Origin: Porodaedalea pini
Lineage: Eukaryota; Basidiomycota; Agaricomycetes; Hymenochaetales; Hymenochaetaceae
Assembly (NCBI GenBank): GCA_002794775.1
Contig: NBAY01000038.1
Span: 62,001-126,000, forward strand
Reading direction: 5' to 3'
Length of the DNA stretch: 64,000 nucleotides
The notes beneath the pieces are model-generated. The model saw nothing but the letters and a program-made list of their open reading frames with translations. It had not been told where the DNA came from and made no database searches. The position numbers were made by a program, and so were the translations under genes. Shown here in pieces: positions 13,741 through 23,735 of the stretch. The first letter of the stretch is position 1. Each line of letters starts with the position of its first letter.

Positions 13741-14162
13741 TGCTGTTCCTCAGTGATATCTATCTTGATGGCAGCAGGGGAATGGGGATTAGTTGTTTGT
13801 TCGATCTGGGGTTACGCCAATGTTGAATGGGTTCATCGGTGAAGTTGATGATGAGGCGGTAGGAGCTGAGTGAGATTACAAATGATAGCATCATCAAAGC
13901 TTGTACTCATCTGGTTGCCCACATCCACGTCAGGTGCGTGCTCCACCACAGGCTAATGTGGAGAGCCAGGGTCAGGAAAAGTCGGTTGGGAAGCTTTAGG
14001 TAATACACAAATGTCCAAAAACATCCAGGCAGGGTTGAGGGTTGTCGTTTAGGGGGTTTACACGTCAAGTCCATCGAGGGGAAAGCTCCTCTAGACTGAG
14101 TGAAGGCGAGTTGACAGCAACAATGTATGCTGGGGATGAGCCTAGGTGGGGTTCTGCTTTTA

Positions 14163-14602
14163 TGTTAGGCGAGAGTCCAGGAGACAACTCAGACTGGGCA
14201 GGCCTCGGCTGACTGTCATCTGGGGCGTGCTATACTCAAGTGGGACTCAGGACATGCTGTACTCAGGCTAGGTTGTTGCAGAGGTAAGAGGAAAAGCAGA
14301 ACAGGTGTTCAGATGCGATTCCTCTTCCTTATATACAGTGATCACCTCATGAGAACTGGTTTCCCAATTGTCTAAGATTACATAAAAGGAGTGGAATGGA
14401 ATGAGTGAAGGTCAGGTGCGAGGGAGTGTGGGAAATGATTGGAAAGACAGCTAAATATATTAGAAAAGGGAGCGATTAAAGTAAGATAAATAGTAAAAGG
14501 AAAATAAAAGAAAGAGAAAAGTTCGAGTCCTGACAGCACATCCCAGATGACAGTTAGCTGAAGCCTGCCCAGTTCGAGCGCTACCTGAACTCCCACCTAA
14601 CA
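14163..14602 (-). repeat. Gypsy 5' LTR (440 bp) with unusually long inverted ends
   Basis: On the minus strand it runs TGTTAGGTGGGAG...CGCCTAACA, with the TG..CA ends of an LTR. A TATA box (TATATAAGGAAGAGG on the minus strand, about 14323-14337) lies inside. The outer ~68 bases at each end are imperfect inverted copies of each other, both containing CTGGGCAGGC and CTGTCATCTGGG. That is far longer than the usual 2-6 bp LTR inverted repeat. Confidence 0.65.
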
Positions 14603-14809
14603 TAAATTAGGTTTACATGTATGGCAATCCCATGCATAAGTTTGGTGTCATTCTGTGCACTATTTGTGGTGTAATGGGGATGTTTCTGTTCTTTAGACAC
14701 CTGCTCTCACCCAGGTTTGGACAGTCCATTTCATACAGCTCTGCCAATTTGACAGGTAAAAATACAAAACTTCTTGCATTACATAGACAATCCTATCTAC
14801 TACAGCCTG
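14603..14809 (+). repeat. Left 207-bp TIR of the 3.4-kb element
   Basis: An inverted copy of 17820-18026 with only a few mismatches, which suggests recent insertion or gene conversion of the ends. Confidence 0.85.
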
Positions 14810-16260
14810 GGTTATTTGGGGGCCCCTCCACCTTGATTTGACACTGTAGTGGTGATTTATTTTTGACCTGTGTGCCATAGCACCATGTGCCATCTGCACA
14901 TCTGAAGTATAGAAGTTGGGAACAACATGTTGCTTTATAAGTACTACTCCATCTCAAAAAGAGATGGCCACAGATATCTCACCGGCATACCAGGTGAGCA
15001 TATTGGCTGTGTTGACACTGTGTGGTGTGACAGTGGAGACAGTGATGCACTGTTCCTGCAGTACAGATAAGCCAGCCTTGCTGGTGTCTGGAATCCTGGC
15101 ACAGGATCCACCATTGCTGCAGCCACCACAGACAATGGCTGAGGCACATACAGTGACCGTGGGATGTCCACACAATGCATGTACTCCTGGTGCATCAGTG
15201 TGATAGGCAGTGTGCTGTACCCATACATTCCCGCTGCTGCTGACACTGATGATTGTCCAGTCATTAGGTGCCCATTCAGCGACTTTGTCTGCTCCTGTTC
15301 ATGCTCAGCATGCACCTGTTCATACAAAGGCCATGCAGATGGGGTGTGGCTCAACTGACGCAAGCTGCGGGGTGAGAGCAAATGTGCCTGCGCCTGCATC
15401 ACTGTCACTGTCCCCATACCTGCACCAGCACTGTCATTGAAGAAAAGTGTGTCACTCTGCTTGAGCAGGCAGTGCACCTGCACTGGGTGTGGTGTCCGAA
15501 TCTGTCCTTGCTCCCTGTCTCGCAAACTCCAATGTCTGTTGAGTGGCCTGTTGAACTTGTCGGCACTCGCACTCAAGCTGCTTAACAACTCTGATGAGGA
15601 CAAGTCATCTGGTGGTGGCCACTCCCATTCTTGGTACAAACTTTGACGCTGGCATTGGCACCATTGTTGGGATTGCTGTTGGGATTGCTGCTGGGATTGA
15701 TAATACCAACACATGTCCTCTGGCTTCTCTGTGATCCTGGATATCCCAAACCCTGCAAAACTTGCATTCTGGTTCTGGCTTGTTGCCATAGCCATTGCTG
15801 GCAGGCCATGCATTGGTCAGGCACAGACGTGTGTCTTAAAGCCTCATCTCATTCTTGCCCTCGCTTGTGCATGAAATGCGCTGCAGACTCCAGGTGGACA
15901 CCATACTCCTGCTGCTTGCTGTAGTTGTCCACAGGTGCAGAGCGATGGGACTGTGATCATGACTTTGCACTCGCTTTCCCCTTTGCCTCACAGTCCCAAT
16001 CACACTCAGATGACCCAGCACATCATGCACCATCAATCCATGCACATGGTCCATGCTACTGTGTTCTTTCTTCTGTTCTTTTGTTGCTTCTTTCACCTTC
16101 TCCTTCATAGGCCACGCAGCTTGGGAAGATATACTCTCCTCTCTGTCCTCTCCCCCCTCTTTGTCCTCTTCCCCCTCCTCTTCATTGTCATTGTCATTGT
16201 CATCATCATCCACAGGATACCAATGTAGAGCCATGCTGATCGTCCCATCACCACCAATCA

Positions 16261-17100
16261 CTCCAGAAGCACTGGTTCCGACATGTACTGATCAGTACTG
16301 GACTGAATCTGATTGGTCTGGTCTCGAATCAGAACCTCGCGATCATGTCAGCAACACGTTCCGAGACCTCCAAAAGCATACCGGAACGTACCAGAGATCT
16401 TATCTGGATGATTAGGGATGTGGTCACATGGAGCATACAGCCAAGATGCATACCGGACTGCTGTCTGACGACGGGAGCCACTTACCGATTGGATGATCTG
16501 AGTTCTGGTGGAGCACCGGTATGGTCAGACGCGATGCAGACATTTTTCCTCATTATGGTTTATGTTTTTCCTATGTTCTTCTGATTTCTATGCTCTCTAT
16601 GTGCACCTCTATGACCTATGACTTTTCCTTTTGACATCTCTATGTTTCAACTGATATGCACATTATGCCCATATGGAAATTATTAACTGTAGATAGATCT
16701 TTGGACTTAGTATAAATATGCACCCTATGTCATAGGTAGAGGACAAGTCAGTTCTACTGCAGAGTCTCCCTCAGATAGGGTAACTTGAGTGCAATTTGTC
16801 TTAGTTCTCGTAAATTTCATAGTTGTTCTGTCTTTGTCTTAGCGTCTCGTCTCTCGAAACTGTCTCTTGTCTCTTACTCCATAACTCGAACCTCGCCACT
16901 CACAGTAATCACATTGTACTGGTGTTGATTACCCATGCGTACCAATTCTGTACCAGTCAAATACCGACCCGATAGGAGTTTCCAACCTCAGTTCTCAAAA
17001 TTGACACATACTGGTGTGTACCGAAGTGTACTGACGCATACTGGTACGTTGAGTGATCTTACCACAGTCAACCCCTAACCTCCCAGAGCACGCGATCATG
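16261..17100 (+). other. LTR-like regulatory stretch inside the 3.4-kb element
   Basis: This non-coding stretch has a TATA-like TATAAATATGC at about 16710 and a CT-rich run (about 16800-16910, with repeated GTCTC). Repeats built on GTACTGG/GGTACG lie at both ends (16283-16300 and 17005-17046). Such a layout resembles a fungal LTR, but I could not define TG..CA borders or a second copy, so it stays a suggestion. Confidence 0.3.
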
Positions 17101-17819
17101 TCCCCAAAAGGACCGCTGATCCCAGACACCCCTAAGTCAGGATCTACACTGATAATCATACCATTCACTCATTCTTCTCAGATATGGTTGCACCGTCCAT
17201 GCCATCCCCATCGCAAGTGTGTCCGCAGGGAGTGTCCTCATGTACTGCATCCCCTGAGCTTGTGCATGCCCCAAGCCTGTTGTCACCACACTCGCATGCT
17301 AGCGATGTGCAGCCCCAGGGAGCATCTGTGTGTGGCTCGCTGTCACTGTCATCTACATGGCTGAGGCTGAGGCAGAAGAGTAGTGATCAGCAGATTCGAC
17401 AGGTACGCTCGCCTGCCCACTGTATGCATGAGATGGTGGGCGATGATGCCTCGCAGCATGGCTGCTGCTGCTATTGGATGTCTGTCCCAGCATCTGCACC
17501 TCTGGATAGGCAGTATACTGTGCACCACCTGCAGCATCTTGTTCGCAGTGCTGAGGCTAGGCCAGGCTCGGTGTGCGCATGTTCAGGTGCGATTTGGATG
17601 GGGCGAGCATTGCTTTTGTGCTCGATTTTGGTGGGTATGAGTTTCTCTGGGTGACGTCCAATGCACATGAATACAAGGACGATGAGGGCATGTGGGACAT
17701 GCCGGCATTTGCACTAATGCTCTCCTTTATTCCCGACTCAGCTCTACATTCCATGAATTTTAAAAGAAGAAAAAAAAAGAAATTCATGAATAAGTCTTTA
17801 TTCACACCACACTATATAT

Positions 17820-18026
17820 CAGGCTGTAGTAGATAGGATTGTCTATATAATGCAAGAAGTTTTGTATTTTTACCTGTCAAATTGGCAGAGCTGTATGAAA
17901 TGGACTGTCCAAACCCAGGTGAGAGCAGGTGTCCAAAGAACAGAAACATCCCCATTACACCACGAATAGTGCACAGAATGACACCAAACTTATGCATGGG
18001 ATTGTCATACATGTAAACCTAATTTA
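17820..18026 (-). repeat. Right 207-bp TIR of the 3.4-kb element
   Basis: An inverted copy of 14603-14809, ending CTAATTTA at 18026. Confidence 0.85.
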
Positions 18027-18179
18027 CAGGTGGAGAAAAAAAAATTACAGGATGAGAGGAAAGGGGTATGAGTTTTGCATATAGTGAGGGTGAGGTGTTG
18101 AAACAGGGCTGATCAACATTGTTTGACTTATTTTGACAAACACATTCATCTAACCTCAGATAGTTTTACAGATTCGGAT

Positions 18180-18335
18180 TCGGATGAGCAAGTACATTTT
18201 TTTGAGTGCTTAATGAACATGTATCGTGAGGAATTGACACAGTAAATCGTCATTTCTGCAGTTATGCCACAAGACGTGTCAAAACCACATGAATTTGATG
18301 TGTGACAATACTTCTGAAAAGGGCAGTAATTTTGG
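18180..18335 (+). repeat. Diverged repeat upstream of mosaic B
   Basis: The stretch TTTTTGAGTGCTTAATGAAC and the following ~120 bases align, with many substitutions, to 28190-28335 (TTTTTGAGTACTTAATGAGC), downstream of mosaic B. Both end in CTTCTGAAAAGGGCAGTAA or CTTATGAAAATGGCTGTAA. Mosaic B is therefore bracketed by direct copies of this repeat. Its nature is unknown. Confidence 0.5.
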
Positions 18336-18399
18336 ACCCCATTTTTACTAAATTCAGGCTGTGGCTATGAAGGGTTCACTGCTTTTGTGGCTGTACATT

Positions 18400-18660
18400 G
18401 CTCAGTTTCTTCATTGACATATTTTATTTTATTCAACCATCCAAACCTCAACCTTGAAGCATGTAAAAAAGCTTCAGACAATTCTCTATCTGTTTATGTA
18501 TTTTTTGTAAAATAAAGTAGCCTGGTTGAATTAAAACTCGGTCGAAAGCAAAGTTGACGACAGTGCCAACATGTGATCTCCTGATTCTCCAACCTCAGCG
18601 GCCTTGTGGTCGTCGAGGAGTCTGTTTCGCTGCAGCAAAGACACTTGCTTGGCTCCCTCA
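18400..18660 (+). repeat. Shared segment upstream of mosaic B (copy B, empty site)
   Basis: The counterpart of 1150-1370 plus 3226-3258. It contains the undisrupted insertion site GTTTCGCT (18624-18631) where copy A carries the 1.85-kb TIR element. Sequence identity ends at about 18660, after which mosaic B continues into the BTB gene's 5' region. Confidence 0.75.
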
Positions 18661-18815
18661 TGTGATCATCAGCGGCGACATACTTGAGCTGAATTGTCTC
18701 CTTCGCTTTTCTCTTAGGCTTTCTCTGCTTTTTTCTTAATCACACTACATCGCTGCTTCTCTCGGTAGCCGTCCCGTCACAGCTGCCTGCCTGCCCACCC
18801 GCACTGCTCGAGGCA

Positions 18816-21656
18816 ATGAAGAGGTCGACAACAGCATGGCAAGAGGACCTCCGATCTCTCTTTCATCGCGCGAAGGATCGCTTCCCAGACGACATCTGGG
18901 ATCTACTGGATGAGGACGCGATGGACGAAGGCAGCAACGCGGACTCGGAGGTTTGAGGACATAAAGGTGAGAGCACAAGTGCAGAACCTACCACCTGTCC
19001 TTGAGACTAACAGATAGCTATCGTTTATGCTTGTGCACCACCCAGTTTCCAGGCGCGCTATTTCTCGTTCCGCCCAGCACCTATCGCATCCCTACTTCCT
19101 CTCGCTGCCTCTCCGACACCGTCTCTTCCAATGCCGACGACATCTGCACTCTCTTTCAACCTTGGCGTTGAGTTCCCCTACCCGGCCTCCATGCGCTCCA
19201 CTTCACCTTCCCAATTCCAGCCTATCTCTCCTGCGCCCTCCGTAATTGGCTCCCTCACGCGCATATCTCTCAACCATAATCCCGCATTATTTGCCAATGA
19301 GTTCGAGTATCTCTATACAGGAAAAGGATTTGGGGATGTGTTTGAGTTTTTGTTCGATGCGAATGAGGAGGGCCGGGAAGGCGACGCCAATGTGGAAGAG
19401 GCACGCGTCGACAAGCTTCGGAAGGACCTTGTGTTCATGTGGAGGTCTCGTCTGTATTCTGACGTTCGCATTGAACTACACAGCGATATGCCAACAATGG
19501 GTGCTCCTTGCAATGAAGAAGAGACGACCGCCGTCTTCTGCTCTCATCGATTCGTTCTTGTTACGCGTGCGCCGTATTTCTACGATCAACTCATCACCTA
19601 TAGTCTCAAGAATACCCTGGCCCCCGGCGAGCTCACGACCCTCTGCCTTCCCTCGCCCCCCTTCACTCCTCCAGCACTGCACTTTACCTTAGGATATTTA
19701 TACACCGGCACGCTCAGCTTCAGCAACCGTTCATATGACTTGGACACCGCTTTCGCTATCCTGTGCTCCACGAACTATCTTCAATCGCAAACACTCCACG
19801 ACGAGGTGCAGGCATGCCTCGTGCAGGAGATGCTCCATGGGCTCTTCCACGCTTTCCTCGAATTTGCTGAGTATGAACGTATCACCGGAGGTCGCTGGGG
19901 CACAGGTGGGTGTCGCTGCCGCCAGTGTGCACGTCGCGCACCGCGTACGCTCGTCTTTTCCGTGCGTCCAGACGTGCAGAACACATACCTTGAGCGCGTC
20001 GCTCGGCGTGCCCTTGTTGGTCTTTTCGGAGAGGGCTGGTGCACGCCGGACTTCGCTACATTCCCGCAGAAGACAAAAGACGGGTTGATGACCGGCCTGA
20101 AGAAGCGTGCGCTCCCGCAGAATGCGTTTCCTTTACTCTTCGCTGCGCATGCGGCCTTAGCGAAGCTCAACTCTGTGCGCGACGCTTGGGTAGAGGGTGT
20201 GAGAGAAATGGTTATGACAGCAAGGGGGTTTGTGGATGTGCTGCTTTGCAACGAGGCGGAGAAGTGTTTGAATGAGCGCGAGTGGGTTGAGATTATGGAG
20301 AATGATGGGCTAGGACGGATTGAGGACGGGGAGCGCATTGAGTAGGTTATGGAGGCTGTGCGGAGGGGCATGGCGGAGTCGAATGCTGGCATGCTCTATC
20401 AGGTGAGTATTAAAATATAATCGGGTTTATCGTTGTGCTCATTCCTTCGCAGACTCTCGTTTCCACAATTCTTCTCCGTCAGCACCCTACGGAAACAAGC
20501 GAGACCCTCTTATCAAGAATCATCCACATCCGTGTGCAAGTTGAACAGACTCGTATGGATCTGCTTCGAAGGCGCTGGGTCGGTATCCGGGACGAGGGTG
20601 GCTTCGATGCGTTGGAAAGTCGGGCGATCAAGGAGATCAGCGATGGTATTGCTAATAATAATCTACAGAGATCAACATCCCAGTCGAAGATCTTCTAACG
20701 CCGACGACGAGCAACTCCAACATGGTGCGTGGGCCGCTTACGCGAGCAGGCCTTCGTCCTACTCTCAGCAGGGTCGAAGACACCACTGAGCGCGATAGCA
20801 TGAGCGCATCGCATTCGCTTCGTACGAGTCCAAGTGTCCATAGGGCGCCGAGTGCACTTTCGTATACTTCAGGTATGGACGTGGATGGGGAAGGTGACGA
20901 ACAAGAAAGCCCGCGACTAAAGGGCTCGACCTCATCCCTTGCGCGCTCTACCGCGTCATATTCCGTGGTTTCTCGACGGCCCGGTGTAGCTTCTCGCTCT
21001 CCACGCACAACTGGGAAAGACGCAGGTGACACCGCGAGTGTTACGAGTGTAAAACTCCCGAATGTCGTCTCCGTGCAAAGACCAAAATCTGTCGCCGCTT
21101 CTGTTTCATCTACTCGTTCACATGCATCGACCATCCATAAAAACGTTGCCACTGCAGGCCAGCAAAAACTCTTCGTCCACCTCATCTGCCCTCGCGACCG
21201 ACATCCTCGCTCTCGAGTGTGTCAATGTCCAGCAGCAGGAGCGGGGCTTCAATACGCGAGTCTACATTCAAGACGCCTCGCGAGAATATGACTCCGTGCG
21301 ACTCTGTTGATCGGTTGAGGAAAGTCTCAACCACGTCAACGACCTCGATGCGCAGCACCGGAACCTCAAGATCTCCTAGAATGCCGGCGCCTGCGCTACC
21401 GAAAGGACGGCCGTGTCGCATCTCTGAAACGAGTGCGGCGCCAATTAGTACGGTAAGCGCGGCATCGCGCACACGGAAGGTGTCGCCCATTACTACAGTA
21501 TCTACGAAAACAACAGCGGACAAGATGCCCGTCATTCGAAAGTCACCGTCGGTGAATTCAATTCGATCAACTACATCTGTGGCAACAGCTGGAGGGAAGA
21601 AGACAATGACGAAGAAGTCCCCTGCAGTTGATGAGAAGAAGCCTTCTCCGGCGACG
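18816..21656 (+). pseudogene. N-terminal part of a BTB/POZ (BTB-CAP-Gly) protein
   Basis: BTB/POZ domains mediate dimerisation and often Cullin-3 binding. The ATG at 18816 (MKRSTTAWQEDLRSLFHRAK) fits the start. The first intron is 18967-19017, joining GHK to AIVYACAPPSFQARYF. The BTB core is in the 19131-20345 frame: LYSDVRIELHS, VFCSHRFVLVTRAPYFYDQL and LHFTLGYLYTGTLSF. A second intron is 20403-20452 and a third only 23 nt (20646-20668). A Ser/Thr-rich linker follows to VDEKKPSPAT, where RPB1 begins. Lesions: TGA at 18954 where Trp is expected (VWGHK), TAG at 20343 where Trp is expected, and two +1 frame changes between about 21160 and 21200. The CAP-Gly half is at 9484-10242. Confidence 0.75.
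20646..20668 (+). other. 23-nt intron-like insertion in the BTB pseudogene
   Basis: Removing GTATTGCTAATAATAA...CTACAG (GT...AG with a CTAAT branch-like motif) joins ISD to EINIPVEDLL in frame, which reads as conserved sequence. It is much shorter than the other introns here (45-100 nt). It is probably an intron that lost internal sequence after the gene died. Confidence 0.5.
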
Positions 21657-23735
21657 CATCGCGTGCGACTTATGCCTTATTCTAGTACGTGTTTATCCAC
21701 CTTTAATCCATTGTATGGTCGCTGATTAGTGTATATTAGCCTTTCGTCTAAATCTTTCCGTCACTCCACCGTATAACGCCGATTTCGATGGCGATGAGAT
21801 GAACATGCAGTATGTCACTTTTAAGATTAGCCTTACATCTCTTTCTCAGCTCCGTCTAGCGTTCCTCAGAGCGAAGAGACGAGAGCCGAGCTCAGTCAAT
21901 TTGCATGGGTTGCAAAGCAGATCATCTCGCCGCAGGCGAACAAACCTGTTATGGGCATCGTACAGGACATGTTGTGCGGTGTCCAGAAATTCACTCTGCG
22001 GGATAGCTTCCTGGACTGGGTGCAGGTGCAAAACATCCTGCTCTGGGTGCCGGACTGGGACGGCACGATTCCGACGCCGGCGACCTTGAAGCCGAAGCCA
22101 TTATGGACGGGCAAACAAATTCTTAGCATGACGATTCTTCATGGAATAAACATATATCGCTCGCCTGATCCGAAATCTTCGAGCCTCGTTTTCGACGATG
22201 GCGTGCTCATTGAAAACAGCGAGATCATCTTTGGTATCGTGGAGGAAAAGATGGTTGGAGCATCGCAAGGTGGTCTTATCCACGTCGTCTTCCGCGAAAA
22301 AGGTCCCGAAGCGAATCGTACGCTGTTCACTGGTCCCCAGCAGATCGTTAATTACTGGCTGTTCCACAATGGGTTCAGTATAGGCATTGGTGATACAGTC
22401 GCGGATAAGAAGACAATGGCGTACATCACAGAGCAGATCAAGATGCGGAAGCAGAATTTTGTGCAGGCTATTGAAGATGCATCTAACGACCGTCTGAAAG
22501 CTGCACCGGGTATGACTATTCGCGAGTCGTTCGAGAGTCGAGTCGAACGCGAGCTCAACTTGGCGCGTGACCACTCCGGTCAATACGCAGAGAAGAACCT
22601 GAAGGAGGACAACAATGTCGAACAGACGATTGTCGCGGGTTCGAAAGGTTCGTTCATTAACATCTCGTAGATGTCCGTCTGTGCTGGTCAGCAGTCCGTT
22701 GAAGGGAAGCGATTCCCGTTTGGCTTCAGACATCGCACACTACCTCACTTTACGAAGGACGACTTCAGCCCAGAGGCGCGCGGTTTCATTGAGAACTCGT
22801 ATCTTCGTGGATTAACTTCGCAAGAGTTTTACTTCCACACTATGGCTGGTCGCGAAGGTCTGATCGATACCGCTGTCAAGACGGCCGAGACTGGTTACAT
22901 TCAGCGTCAACTTGTGAAGGCACTCGAAGACGTGGCTGTCTGCTACGACGGGACTGTACGAAACTCTCTGGGTGACCTGATCCAATTCGTGTATGGCGAG
23001 GATGGTATGGACGGTGCTTTTATTGAACGGCAAACGAATGGCAAATGGTCAAAACGTTCGGTATCAATGATCGCGAGTTCCTTCCTGGTGTTTTGCAAGT
23101 CGGTATCGATGACTCATCCCTCGAGCTCCAGCAAAAAAAAACTCGACGAGGAACATAACCGTCTTCATGAGGATCGTAAACTGCTTCGTGAATTCATTTT
23201 CCCGGGCTGTGACAATTTCGCTGCCCACTATCTTCCTGTCAACCTGAACCGCATCGTGTAGGACGCAATGCAGATTTTCCATATTGACCGCAGAAAACCG
23301 AGCGATCTGGAGCCGGTTTACATCATTGAGCAGGTGCAGCAGCTGGCAGACCGCCTCATCGTTGTGCGCTGCGATGATTTTTTAATAAAAGAGGCTGCCG
23401 AGAACGCTTCTGTTGCATTCCGCATGCACCTTCGAGCGACTTTTGCCGCGCGTCCAGTCCTAGAGGAGTTCCATCTCAACAGAGAAGCGTTTGACTGGGT
23501 CTTGGGCGAGGTGGAGACGAAGTTCGACCAGTCGGTCGCTCATCCGGGCGAGATGTGCGGCACACTCGCTGCCCAGTCGATTGGTGAGCCGGCGACGCAG
23601 ATGATACTAAATACCTTCCATTACACTAGTGTTTCGAGTTAAAACGTCACGCTCGGTGTGCCGCGTCTTAAAGAAATCATCAACGTCGTCGCGAATATCA
23701 AGACTCCGTCGCTCACAGTGTACCTGGACCCTTTG
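21657..23735 (+). pseudogene. RPB1 (RNA polymerase II largest subunit) fragment B
   Basis: The copy enters RPB1 at HRVRLMPYS. Across an intron it reads [30 protein letters not shown] is the invariant catalytic Mg-binding loop of multisubunit polymerases. A second intron (about 21811-21860) leads to [16 protein letters not shown]. Further landmarks are [58 protein letters not shown] and [19 protein letters not shown]. It ends at SLTVYLDP, where PRP8 begins. Lesions are a stop after GSFINIS (22668), a deletion with frame change after GAFIERQ, a stop at 23259 and an AAA-to-TAA change in SSKNVT (about 23639). It overlaps fragment A from VEGK onward and is very similar to it. Confidence 0.9.

Larger units (their letters stand above)
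11350..14602 (-). mobile_element. Truncated Ty3/gypsy LTR retrotransposon
   Basis: On the minus strand, reading down from 14602, the order is LTR (14163-14602), degenerate gag with a zinc knuckle, aspartic protease, then the N-terminal third of reverse transcriptase, cut off at the MITE near 11349. The protease-RT order and the RT text fit the Ty3/gypsy (Metaviridae) group. The rest of RT, RNase H, integrase and the 3' LTR are missing. I could not identify a primer-binding site beginning TGG after the LTR. Confidence 0.85.
14603..18026. mobile_element. 3.4-kb element with 207-bp terminal inverted repeats
   Basis: The left end (14603-14809) and right end (17820-18026) are near-identical inverted copies starting TAAATTAGGTTTACATGTAT. 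The interior holds minus-strand open frames at 14944-15813 (289 aa, Gln/Ser-rich, with QSQQQSQQQSQQ) and 15836-16261 (141 aa, with an Asp/Glu tract and a Lys-rich middle). A Ser/His-rich + strand frame lies at 17184-17654. None matches a transposase I know. The gypsy LTR abuts the left tip exactly, so no clean target duplication can be read. It may be a non-autonomous element or a composite. Confidence 0.7.

Noticed and set aside
16100..16230. Simple CT/ATC-repeat stretch as a CRISPR-like or structured array
   Set aside because: It encodes an Asp/Glu tract on the minus strand and is plain low-complexity sequence.
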